From NCBI RefSeq assembly GCF_042743185.1, contig NZ_JBHYMS010000002.1, positions 185,866 through 249,865 of the forward strand: 64,000 nt of DNA. Reading direction: 5' to 3'. Below are positions 44,291 through 51,515 of this stretch, piece by piece. Made by a program: the position numbers and the translations under genes. A model generated the notes under the pieces. It worked only from the letters and a program-made list of their open reading frames with translations, made no database searches and was not told where the DNA came from. Origin of the DNA: Inquilinus sp042743185. GTDB lineage: Bacteria > Pseudomonadota > Alphaproteobacteria > DSM-16000 > Inquilinaceae. Position 1 is the first letter of the stretch; every line of letters begins with the position of its first letter.

Positions 44291-45265
44291 CTACCCCCAG
44301 GCGGCCTCCGCCGCCCGCAGGAAGTTGCCGCCGAGGATACCCAGCACATCGGCCTCGGCGTAGCCCCGGCGCAGCAGGATCTCCGCCAGCTCCGGCAGCT
44401 GCTCCGGCTGCACCAGGGCGATGGCGCTGTGGGCGCTGCCGTAGCCGGCCTCGGGCGGCCACCAATAGTCGCGGTCGCGGCCGGGCGGCGCATCGTCCAC
44501 ATCGGGCGCGAACAGGAAGTCGAGGCCGATGCCGGCATGGGCGGCGCCGACCAGCTGGGCGACATGGTCGATGTGCCGGGCCACGGTCTCGCTCTTCGCA
44601 TCGCCCAGGAACAGGCTGATGCCGTTGATGCCGACCACCCCGCCGGTGGCGGCGCAGGCGCGGATCTGCTCGTCGGTGATGTTGCGCGGATGGTCGACCA
44701 GGGCGCGCGGATTGGCGTGGCTGAACACCACCGGCCGGGTCGAGGCCGCCATGATGTCCAGGCTGCTGCGGTGCCCGGTGTGAGAGCAGTCGAGCAGCAT
44801 GCCGATGCGGTTGATCTCCGCTACCAGGGCGCGGCCGAAGGCGGGCAGCGGGATGTCCTGGTCATGGCAGCCGCCCGCCGCCGGATTGTTCCGGTTGTAG
44901 GCGAAGTGGATCTGCCGGACGCCGAGATCGTGGTACAGGCCGACCATGGCCAGATCGCCCATCAGCGGCAGCGCGCCCTCCAGGTCGAAGCCGACGGCCA
45001 GGCGCCCGGCAGCCTTGGCGGCGCGGATCTCCGCGACGCTGCCGGCCAGCGCATAGTCCTCCGGGTGGCGGCGGATCCAGTCGCGGAAACGGGCGGTGGT
45101 GCGGATCACCGTCTCCAGCGGCGTCATGTCCATGCCGATGTTGATTGAGACGTGGTCGATCCCGGCCGCCTTGTGCCGGGCCAGCAGCGACACGTCGGCA
45201 TCGGGCACCAGCGGCAGGCAGCTGTGCGCATCCCACACCAGGGCGCGGTCATACAAGGTGGGCAT
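44291..45265 (-). CDS. Membrane dipeptidase family (peptidase M19)
   Basis: 324 residues. WDAHSCLP is the N-terminal metal site (normally DGHxD; here the second Asp is replaced by Cys-Leu), VGFDLEGALPL the bridging Glu, HFAYNRNNPAAGGCHD, MLLDCSHTGHRSSLDIM the His of the second metal, and VFSHANPRAL. It converges on dmeF with a one-base gap. Members hydrolyse dipeptides with an unusual C-terminal residue; the altered first metal motif leaves activity open. Confidence 0.82.
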   Translation of the reverse strand: MPTLYDRALVWDAHSCLPLVPDADVSLLARHKAAGIDHVSINIGMDMTPLETVIRTTARFRDWIRRHPEDYALAGSVAEIRAAKAAGRLAVGFDLEGALPLMGDLAMVGLYHDLGVRQIHFAYNRNNPAAGGCHDQDIPLPAFGRALVAEINRIGMLLDCSHTGHRSSLDIMAASTRPVVFSHANPRALVDHPRNITDEQIRACAATGGVVGINGISLFLGDAKSETVARHIDHVAQLVGAAHAGIGLDFLFAPDVDDAPPGRDRDYWWPPEAGYGSAHSAIALVQPEQLPELAEILLRRGYAEADVLGILGGNFLRAAEAAWG

Positions 45266-45452
45266 GGCGAGTCTCCCGTCGGCCAGACGCTTCAGCCCAG
45301 CCCGCGCCGCCGTCGCGGTCAAGCCCGATCGGCGCTGCGGCGGATTGCCGTGGCGCCTTCCGACGGCTATGCAGCCATCCTGCGCCGCGCTGGCCCCGGC
45401 CGGTCACGGCCGGCCTGGAATGACAGGGCCGGCCCGGAGGATGAGGAGTTCG

Positions 45453-46157
45453 ATGGTGCGCCGCCTGCCGATCGTCGCCGCCGCTGCGGCCCTGGCGCTG
45501 ACCGCGCCGCTTGCCCTGGCCCGGGCCGAGGTCGCGGCCGGCCAGGAGGCCGGCGCCGCTGCCCTGTCCGACCGGCTGGCGCTGACCGCCCTGGTGCAGT
45601 CGCTGCGCGCCGGGCTCGGCGCCACCGACAGCGCCACCCTGTTCCTGGAGGAGTGGTGCGGCCGCTACGGCCTGGCCGCCGCGGCCAAGATCGTGGCCAG
45701 GCGCGTGCCCGGCGAGGTGCCGCTGACCGAGGTGCAGCGTCAGGAGCTGGAGATCACCGATCCGGCCGAGCCCGTGGTCTATCGCCGGGTCCAGCTGGTC
45801 TGCGGCGACCAGGTGCTGTCCGAGGCCGACAACTGGTACCTGCCGGCCCGGCTGACGCCGGAGATCAACGCGGTGCTGACCGGGACCGACACGCCCTTCG
45901 GCCGTGCCATCCGGCCGCTCGGGCCGTCGCGCCGCACCCTGTCTTCCACCGTGCTGTGGCAGGCGCTGCCGGAGGGGTGGGAGCGGATGCCGTCGGCGCA
46001 ACTCGCCGGCTGGGCCGCCGCGGCGCCGGCCCCTTCCTACGACCCGGCGGCCTCGCTGTTCGAGAACCGCGCCCTGGTGCTGCGCCAGGACGGCAAGCCG
46101 ATCTCCGAGGTGCGCGAGACCTACAAGATGCCGCTGATCGCCTTCCGCTTCCGCTGA
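45453..46157 (+). CDS. Exported UbiC/UTRA-fold-like protein
   Basis: 234 residues. Signal peptide VRRLPIVAAAAALALTAPLALARA. The mature part VVYRRVQLVCGDQVLSEADNWYLPARLTPEINAVLTGTDTPFGRAIRPLGPSRRTLS resembles the core of chorismate lyase (UbiC) and UTRA domains: a strand, a gap, VxP.L-like region, then PLG-like TPFGR. An export signal would be odd for a ubiquinone enzyme. The start has AGGAG upstream. I regard the fold as probable and the activity as unknown. Confidence 0.5.
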   Translation: MVRRLPIVAAAAALALTAPLALARAEVAAGQEAGAAALSDRLALTALVQSLRAGLGATDSATLFLEEWCGRYGLAAAAKIVARRVPGEVPLTEVQRQELEITDPAEPVVYRRVQLVCGDQVLSEADNWYLPARLTPEINAVLTGTDTPFGRAIRPLGPSRRTLSSTVLWQALPEGWERMPSAQLAGWAAAAPAPSYDPAASLFENRALVLRQDGKPISEVRETYKMPLIAFRFR

Positions 46158-46160
46158 AAC

Positions 46161-46206
46161 GCAGAAGCCCGGCCGCCCAATCTTCCAAAGGGGCGGCCGG
46201 GCTTCG
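46161..46206. terminator. Bidirectional hairpin between convergent genes
   Basis: GAAGCCCGGCCGCCC (46164-46178) and GGGCGGCCGGGCTTC (46191-46205) are perfect reverse complements with a 12-base loop. They separate the convergent UbiC-fold and cyclophilin genes. T tracts are short, so the hairpin is the evidence. Confidence 0.7.
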
Positions 46207-46223
46207 CTTCGATCGGGTCGGCC

Positions 46224-46754
46224 TTACTTGGCGTCGGCCGCGACCTGCAGCTTGACGATCTTGTCCGGGTTGGCCGGCGGCTCGCCGCGCTTGATCTTGT
46301 CGACGAACTCCATGCCCTCGACCACCTGGCCCCAGACCGTGTACTGGCCGTTCAGGAAGCTGCCGTCGGCGAACATGATGAAGAACTGGCTGTCGGCGCT
46401 GTTCGGGCTCTGCGCCCGGGCCATGCCGACGGTGCCGCGCTTGAACGGCTGCTGGCTGAACTCGGCGTCGATCTTCTGGCCGGAGCCACCGGTGCCGGTG
46501 CCGGTCGGGTCGCCGGTCTGGGCCATGAAGCCCTCGATCACGCGATGGAAGACGATATCGTTGTAGAAGCCCTGCCGCACCAGCTCCTTGATCCGGGCGA
46601 CATGCTTCGGCGCCAGGTCGGGGCGCAGCTCGATCACCACCCGGCCATAGGTCAGGTCGAGATAGAGCGTGTTTTCGAGGTCGCGGGCCGAAGCCCCCTG
46701 GGTGATGGCCATGGCGAGGAGAAGACTCCCGAGAAGTTGCAAGAAACGCGTCAT
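46224..46754 (-). CDS. Periplasmic cyclophilin-type peptidyl-prolyl isomerase
   Basis: 176 residues. Signal peptide FLQLLGSLLLAMAITQGASA, then the cyclophilin core FYNDIVFHRVIEGFMAQTGDPTGTGTGGSG (catalytic Arg), GTVGMARAQSPNSADSQFFIMFADGSFLNGQYTVWGQVVEGMEFVDKI. It accelerates proline isomerisation of exported proteins. The gene ends 66 bases after the convergent gene. Confidence 0.9.
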   Translation of the reverse strand: MTRFLQLLGSLLLAMAITQGASARDLENTLYLDLTYGRVVIELRPDLAPKHVARIKELVRQGFYNDIVFHRVIEGFMAQTGDPTGTGTGGSGQKIDAEFSQQPFKRGTVGMARAQSPNSADSQFFIMFADGSFLNGQYTVWGQVVEGMEFVDKIKRGEPPANPDKIVKLQVAADAK

Positions 46755-46843
46755 GCGCTGGGCGCTCCGGACGGGTCGCGAGAAGTGGCGAGAAACAAGC
46801 ACGGGTCGCGTCCCGGCACAACCCGGTGCGGCATGCAGCCTCC

Positions 46844-47323
46844 TCAGGCCGCGGGCGGCAGTGGCAGCCGGCGGCTGTCCTTGATGGTGTCGAGCACGAT
46901 GCGCGAGCGGATGGCCGAGACGCCGTCGATCCGCATCAGGCTGTCCATGATGAAGCGAGACAGGTCCTTCAGGTCGGGCGCCACCACCCGCAGCTCGTAG
47001 TCGGCGTCGCCGGTCACGGCGCAGCATTCGACGATCTCCGGGTGGCGCTGCACCGCCTCGCGGAAGGCCTCCGCGGTGAAGGCGCCGTGCTTCTCCAGCG
47101 TGATCGAGATGTAGGCGGCCACCGACAGGCCGATGCGGTCGGGGTCCAGCAGCGCCGCGTAGCCGCGGATCACCCCGGCCTCCTCCAGCCGCTGCAGCCG
47201 CCGGGCGCATTGCGACGGCGACAGCAGGACATGTTCGGCCAGGGCGATGTTGCTCATCCGGGCGTCGTCCTGCAGGGCGGCCAGGATCCGCCAGTCGAAG
47301 CCGTCCAGCGCGTCCGTCGCCAT
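46844..47323 (-). CDS. Lrp/AsnC family transcriptional regulator
   Basis: 159 residues. HTH_AsnC domain: LDGFDWRILAALQDDARMSNIALAEHVLLSPSQCARRLQRLEEAGVIRGYAALLD. RAM effector domain: FREAVQRHPEIVECCAVTGDADYELRVVAPDLKDLSRFIMDSLMRIDGV. It senses an amino acid or similar ligand. Divergent from the protease gene at 47516 with 192 bases between, which may hold both promoters. Confidence 0.9.
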   Translation of the reverse strand: MATDALDGFDWRILAALQDDARMSNIALAEHVLLSPSQCARRLQRLEEAGVIRGYAALLDPDRIGLSVAAYISITLEKHGAFTAEAFREAVQRHPEIVECCAVTGDADYELRVVAPDLKDLSRFIMDSLMRIDGVSAIRSRIVLDTIKDSRRLPLPPAA

Positions 47324-47515
47324 GTCCGGGCATCCTCGCCGTGATCGCCGCGCGAATCGCGCATGCCGCGGCCGGACGATACGCCGGACCGCCGCCATCG
47401 TCACGGGCGGGGTGGCAAGGCGTCGTTCCCCTTGGGTTCTTCCTCCGGCATGCCTACATCTTGGGAAACGGGGCGCACCGGCTGGCGCCGCCCCTTCCGC
47501 TCCCGAGGTCCTGCC

Positions 47516-48535
47516 ATGCCCGGCTACGAAACCCGCTTCCTCCTCGACGCCCCGGCGCCGGGGCCCGCGGCCTCGACCCCAGCCGCCGCCGCCATCGGCG
47601 GCGATGCCCTCGACGCCTATTCCCGCACCGTGATCGACGCCGTGCGCGCCGCCGCGCCCTCGGTCGTGCATCTCCGCGTCTCCGGCAAGGGGCCGGATGG
47701 CGCGCCGGTGCCGCAGGGCAGCGGCTCCGGCGTCATCTTCACCCCCGACGGCTTCGTCCTGACCAACAGCCATGTGGTGCATGGTGCCGTGTCGATCACC
47801 GCCACGCTCAGCGACGGCCGCAGCGTCGTCGCCTGGCCGGTCGGCGAGGACCCGGACACCGACCTCGCGGTGCTGCGCCTGCATGACAGTGTGCCCGGCT
47901 GGGCGCCGCTCGGCTCCTCCGCCGCGCTGCAGGTCGGCCAGCTGGTGGTCGCGATCGGCAACCCGCTCGGCTTCGAGGCGACGGTGACGGCCGGCGTGGT
48001 CAGCGCCCTCGGCCGGTCGCTGCGCGGCCGGTCCGGCCGGCTGATCGACGGCGTGCTGCAGACCGATGCGGCGCTGAATCCCGGCAACAGCGGCGGCCCG
48101 CTGGTCGACGCGCTCGGCCGGGTGGTCGGCATCAACACCGCGATGATCGCCGGCGCCCAGGGCCTGTGCTTCGCCATCGGCAGCGACACCGCCCTGCTGG
48201 TGGCGTCGGAGATCATCCGCCACGGCCGGTTGCGCCGCGCCTCGCTCGGCATCGCCGCGCAGACCATCCGGCTGCCGCGGCCGATGCAACTGGCGCTCGG
48301 CCTGCCGGCCGCCGGCGGCGTGCGGGTGGCGGAGCTGCTGCCCGGCGGCGCCGGGGCCGCGGCGCTGCGCGTCGGCGACGTGATCCTGGCGATCGACGGC
48401 CACCCGGTCGACGGCGTCGACGCCCTGCACCGGCTGCTCGGGGCCGATCGGGTCGGCACGGCCGCCGCCCTGCGCCTGCTGCGCGACGGCCGGGTGCGGG
48501 AGGTGTCGGTGACGCCGCGCGAGCGGGCGGGCTGA
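47516..48535 (+). CDS. Trypsin-like serine protease with PDZ domain, no visible signal peptide
   Basis: 339 residues, DegP/HtrA layout. The triad is complete: His about 86 in VLTNSHVVHG, Asp about 116 in DPDTDLAVLRLH and Ser about 192 in LNPGNSGGPLVD. A single PDZ domain follows (GGVRVAELLPGGAGAAALRVGDVILAIDGHPVDGVDALHRLL). The N-terminus (MPGYETRFLLDAPAPGPAA) has neither a hydrophobic segment nor a Tat motif, so it may be cytoplasmic, unlike typical HtrA proteins. The ATG is chosen at 47516; upstream in-frame codons do not add a signal. Confidence 0.85.
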   Translation: MPGYETRFLLDAPAPGPAASTPAAAAIGGDALDAYSRTVIDAVRAAAPSVVHLRVSGKGPDGAPVPQGSGSGVIFTPDGFVLTNSHVVHGAVSITATLSDGRSVVAWPVGEDPDTDLAVLRLHDSVPGWAPLGSSAALQVGQLVVAIGNPLGFEATVTAGVVSALGRSLRGRSGRLIDGVLQTDAALNPGNSGGPLVDALGRVVGINTAMIAGAQGLCFAIGSDTALLVASEIIRHGRLRRASLGIAAQTIRLPRPMQLALGLPAAGGVRVAELLPGGAGAAALRVGDVILAIDGHPVDGVDALHRLLGADRVGTAAALRLLRDGRVREVSVTPRERAG

Positions 48536-48544
48536 GGCCGGTGG

Positions 48545-49150
48545 CTACTCGAACTTCGTCGCCATGCTGGCGCCGTAGCCGATGATGCCGCCGCCGGTCA
48601 GCGCCACCGCCGGGATGTCGTGGGCCTCGATGTTCCCGAAGTCCTTCTCCCGGGTGTAGAAGCCGCCGCGCGCATATTGCGCGTCGTAGAACTCGCCCAG
48701 CCGCTTGGCATAGGCCAGCTGCTCCGGCCCGTCGCTCGGCTGCTGCGACTGGGCTTGGATGTAGCTGTGCAGCGCGACATTGACCTCGCGCTGCGAGGCG
48801 ATGGCCGTGCCGGGATACAGCTTCACCCGCTCGGCCATGAAACCGGCGGCCTTGGCCTCGGCCGCGTCGTTCTGCTTGGCCGACACCCGCTTCAGCCCGT
48901 CCCAGGCGTCGGTCAGGTCCGGCCAGGCCATCCCGGCCTGGCGGTACAGGCTCTTGGCCTCGCCGGGGTTGCGGGCTTCGGCCGCCTTGGCCTGGGCCAG
49001 CAGGGCCTCGCCCTGGCTCTGGTCGAAGCCGGCTTCGCCGGCGGCGGCACCGCTCTGCAGCACCGTCGGCGGCAGCGCCGGCTGATGCGGCTCGGCGGCG
49101 CAGGCGGCAAGGGCGAAGAGAATCAGCGGGACGAGGAGGCGCGGATGCAT
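48545..49150 (-). CDS. Predicted lipoprotein with TPR-like repeat region
   Basis: 201 residues. Lipoprotein signal MHPRLLVPLILFALAAC (Cys 17). Residues about 40-105 carry an alpha-helical repeat (GEALLAQAKAAEARNPGEAKSLYRQAGMAWPDLTDAWDGL) with TPR-like spacing, followed by HSYIQAQSQQPSDGPEQLAYAKRLGEFYDAQYARGGFYTREKDFG. I recognise no family. Downstream of the protease on the opposite strand. Confidence 0.6.
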   Translation of the reverse strand: MHPRLLVPLILFALAACAAEPHQPALPPTVLQSGAAAGEAGFDQSQGEALLAQAKAAEARNPGEAKSLYRQAGMAWPDLTDAWDGLKRVSAKQNDAAEAKAAGFMAERVKLYPGTAIASQREVNVALHSYIQAQSQQPSDGPEQLAYAKRLGEFYDAQYARGGFYTREKDFGNIEAHDIPAVALTGGGIIGYGASMATKFE

Positions 49151-49209
49151 GGCCCATCCTTAGCGCAAAGCGGCGCGCGCCGCCATGGACGCGTCGCGGC
49201 GGCGACCGA

Positions 49210-49896
49210 TCAGCCGCCGCGCGGCGGCTTCAGGCCGCAGCCGCGCAGGATCAGGCCGGTGACGTGCCGGCCGGCGACCAGGAAGACGTCGTCATCCATC
49301 GCCTCTCGCCCCAGCACGGCCCGGATCTGGGCCTCGAAATCGGCATAGGTCTGGGTCGCGGCCCACAGGGTGAAGACCAGGTGCCGCGGGTCGACCGGCG
49401 CCATCCGGCCGGCGGCGATCCAGCCCTCGATCACCCGCGCCTTCTCGTCGATCGTCCGCTTCAGCTTGCCCGACAGGTAGTCGGCGACCTGGGGCGCGCC
49501 GTGGATGATCTCGTTGGCGAACACCTTCGACGCCAGCGGCCGGCTGCGCGACCAGCGCATCTTGTCGCGGATATAGGCGGCCAGCGCCTCGGCCGGGTCG
49601 CGCTCCGGCACCAGATGGTCGAAGGCGTCGACCCAGAGGTCGAGGATGCGGGCCAGCACGGCGCGGTACAGCGCCTCCTTGGTGCCGAAGTAGTAATGGA
49701 CGTTGGCCTTGGGCAGGCCGGCGCGCTCGGCGATGCCCTGCATGGTGGCGCCGGAGAAGCCGGCCTCGGCGAACACGCCCTCGGCGGCGTCCAGGATCTG
49801 CGCCTCGCGGGCCCGGCGCAGGCGGCTGCCCGCGCCCGGCCGCGGCGTGTCCAGGGCGGTGTCGTCCGGCGAATCCAGCATCTCGGCATCGGTCAT
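49210..49896 (-). CDS. TetR family transcriptional regulator, RutR-like
   Basis: 228 residues. HTH: REAQILDAAEGVFAEAGFSGATMQGIAERAGLPKANVHYYFGTKEALYRAVLARIL. The C-terminal region with SRPLASKVFANEIIHGAPQVADYLSGKLKRTIDEKARVIEGWIAAGRMAPVDPRHLVFTLWAATQTYADFE fits the YcdC_C domain of RutR-type pyrimidine regulators. The ligand is unknown. It sits downstream of the EamA gene on the same strand, 40 bases apart. Confidence 0.85.
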   Translation of the reverse strand: MTDAEMLDSPDDTALDTPRPGAGSRLRRAREAQILDAAEGVFAEAGFSGATMQGIAERAGLPKANVHYYFGTKEALYRAVLARILDLWVDAFDHLVPERDPAEALAAYIRDKMRWSRSRPLASKVFANEIIHGAPQVADYLSGKLKRTIDEKARVIEGWIAAGRMAPVDPRHLVFTLWAATQTYADFEAQIRAVLGREAMDDDVFLVAGRHVTGLILRGCGLKPPRGG

Positions 49897-49935
49897 GCCG
49901 GCATCATCGGCCGGAAGGCCGGCGCCGTCGATAGG

Positions 49936-50835
49936 TCAGCGTGCCGGTTCCGCGGCCCCCGGCCGGGGCGGCGCGGCCGGTTCGGCCGGTGCGGCCTCGC
50001 CCCGGCCGGCCAGCGCGATGCCGGCGACGATGAAGACGCTGCCGATCAGCGCGGCGGCCTGCGGCGCCTGGCCCAGGATCGGCCAGGCCAGCAGCGTCGC
50101 CACCACCGGCTGGCCGTAGCCGGCGATGGCGGAGAAACCGGCGTCGAGCGTGCGCAGCGCGCGGGCAACCAGGATCTGCGAGGCGAAGGCGATCAGCGCC
50201 TGGGCCGCCAGGTTCAGCCAGCCTGAGGGATCCTGCGGCAGGATCCGGTCCTGCAGCAGCGCCACCGGCAGGGCGCCCAGCGCCGCGCCGACCAGGGTCC
50301 AGAAGGTGACGGTGGCGGCGTCCTGCCGCCGGCACAGCGCCGCCGAGATCAGGAAGCAGACGGCGTAGAACAGCGCGGCCAGCAGCGCCATGCCGTTGCC
50401 CGGCAGGTCGCCGCCGGCGGTGCCGCGGGCCCCGGCCAGGACGGCGATGCCGAGGAAGGCGACCAGGCCGCCGCCGACCACCCGGCGGTCCGGGCGGCGG
50501 CGCAGCCACAGCGCCGGCAGCAGCGCCACCAGCAGCGGATAGATCATCACCAGCAGCGTCGCCTCGAGCACGCTGGTGCGCACGATCGAGGCGTTCCACA
50601 GCACCAGGTCGGCGGCCAGCATCACCCCGGCCAGCAGGGCCAGGCCGATGTCGCGCGCCGGCATGCCGGGCGTCCGCCAGGCCAGCGCGGCGGCCGGGAC
50701 GCAGCTCAGCGTCAGGCGCCAGAAGGCGGTGGCGGCCGGGTCGACCGGGCTGAGGCGGATCAGGATCGGGCCGATCCCCGACAGGCCGACGCCGGCATGG
50801 AGCTGGCCGAGGGCGTTCCAGCGCATCGTAACCAT
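49936..50835 (-). CDS. DMT superfamily EamA transporter
   Basis: 299 residues with about ten hydrophobic helices in two EamA repeats: GIGPILIRLSPVDPAATAFWRLTLSCVPAAALA, then AIGYGQPVVATLLAWPILGQAPQAAALIGSVFIVAGIALA. It is an inner-membrane drug/metabolite exporter of unknown substrate. It is divergent from the CGNR regulator gene with two palindromes between. ATG at 50835 or 50826 are both possible. Confidence 0.83.
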   Translation of the reverse strand: MVTMRWNALGQLHAGVGLSGIGPILIRLSPVDPAATAFWRLTLSCVPAAALAWRTPGMPARDIGLALLAGVMLAADLVLWNASIVRTSVLEATLLVMIYPLLVALLPALWLRRRPDRRVVGGGLVAFLGIAVLAGARGTAGGDLPGNGMALLAALFYAVCFLISAALCRRQDAATVTFWTLVGAALGALPVALLQDRILPQDPSGWLNLAAQALIAFASQILVARALRTLDAGFSAIAGYGQPVVATLLAWPILGQAPQAAALIGSVFIVAGIALAGRGEAAPAEPAAPPRPGAAEPAR

Positions 50836-50844
50836 CTTTCTGGC

Positions 50845-50858
50845 GTTTACCGGTAACG
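50845..50858. promoter_or_regulatory. Palindrome TTACCGGTAA in EamA-CGNR gap
   Basis: A perfect ten-base palindrome at 50847-50856, 12 bases upstream of the EamA start on the minus strand and near the CGNR gene on the plus strand. It could bind the CGNR-type regulator. Confidence 0.35.
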
Positions 50859-50871
50859 ATATAGGGCTCGC

Positions 50872-50903
50872 TGAAACCTGTCAAAGTGGCTATGCTGGTT
50901 TCA
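50872..50903. promoter_or_regulatory. Inverted repeat TGAAACC/GGTTTCA overlapping the CGNR start
   Basis: TGAAACC (50872-50878) and GGTTTCA (50897-50903) are perfect arms with an 18-base centre; the right arm includes the A of the ATG at 50903. Autoregulation by the CGNR protein is plausible. Confidence 0.35.
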
Positions 50904-51499
50904 TGTCCTCCGAGCAGCCCTCTCCGCCCGAGCTGCCCCTGGTCGGCGGCTTCGCCTGCCTGGACTTCTGCAACACCCTGTCCGGATGGGGCGGGCCCGG
51001 GCCGCGGGAGCGGGCCGGCGACCCCGCCGCTCTGGCCGCCTGGTGCGCGCAGGCCTTCGGGCAGACGCCGCGGATCGACCGCGAGGAATGGTCGCGGCTG
51101 ATCCGGCTGCGGGAGGCGCTGCACGCGGTGTTCGACGCCATCGCGATCCGGGCCGAGCCGCCGGCGGAAGCGGTCGCCCTGCTGCAGGCCGAGGTGGCGG
51201 AGGCCGCGTCCCGCCGCCGCCTGACCGTCGGCGCGGGCGGGGGCGCCTGGCGGGACGAACCGCCCGCCGATGGGACGGCGGTGCGGCATCGCCTGGCCAT
51301 GGACGCGCTCGACCTGCTGCTCGGGGGCGAGCCGGCGCGGCTGAAGCGCTGCGCCGGTCATGATTGCGCCTGGCTGTTCTACGACCGCAGCAAGAACGCC
51401 AGCCGGCGCTGGTGCCAGATGAGCGATTGCGGCACCGCGGACAAGGTGCGCCGCTTCCGCCAGCGGCAGCGATCGGGATCCGGGGCCCGGGGTCGGTAA
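50903..51499 (+). CDS. CGNR zinc-finger domain (ABATE-type) transcriptional regulator
   Basis: 198 residues. N-terminal LPLVGGFACLDFCNTLSGW opens the ABATE domain, and the C-terminal zinc region is RCAGHDCAWLFYDRSKNASRRWCQMSDCGTADKVRRFRQR with the Cys pairs expected for CGNR (the name motif reads DCGT here). Such regulators commonly lie divergent to an EamA-type exporter, as at 49936-50835. Ligand unknown. Confidence 0.82.
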   Translation: MSSEQPSPPELPLVGGFACLDFCNTLSGWGGPGPRERAGDPAALAAWCAQAFGQTPRIDREEWSRLIRLREALHAVFDAIAIRAEPPAEAVALLQAEVAEAASRRRLTVGAGGGAWRDEPPADGTAVRHRLAMDALDLLLGGEPARLKRCAGHDCAWLFYDRSKNASRRWCQMSDCGTADKVRRFRQRQRSGSGARGR

Positions 51500-51515
51500 A
51501 GGCGCGCGGCGGCGC

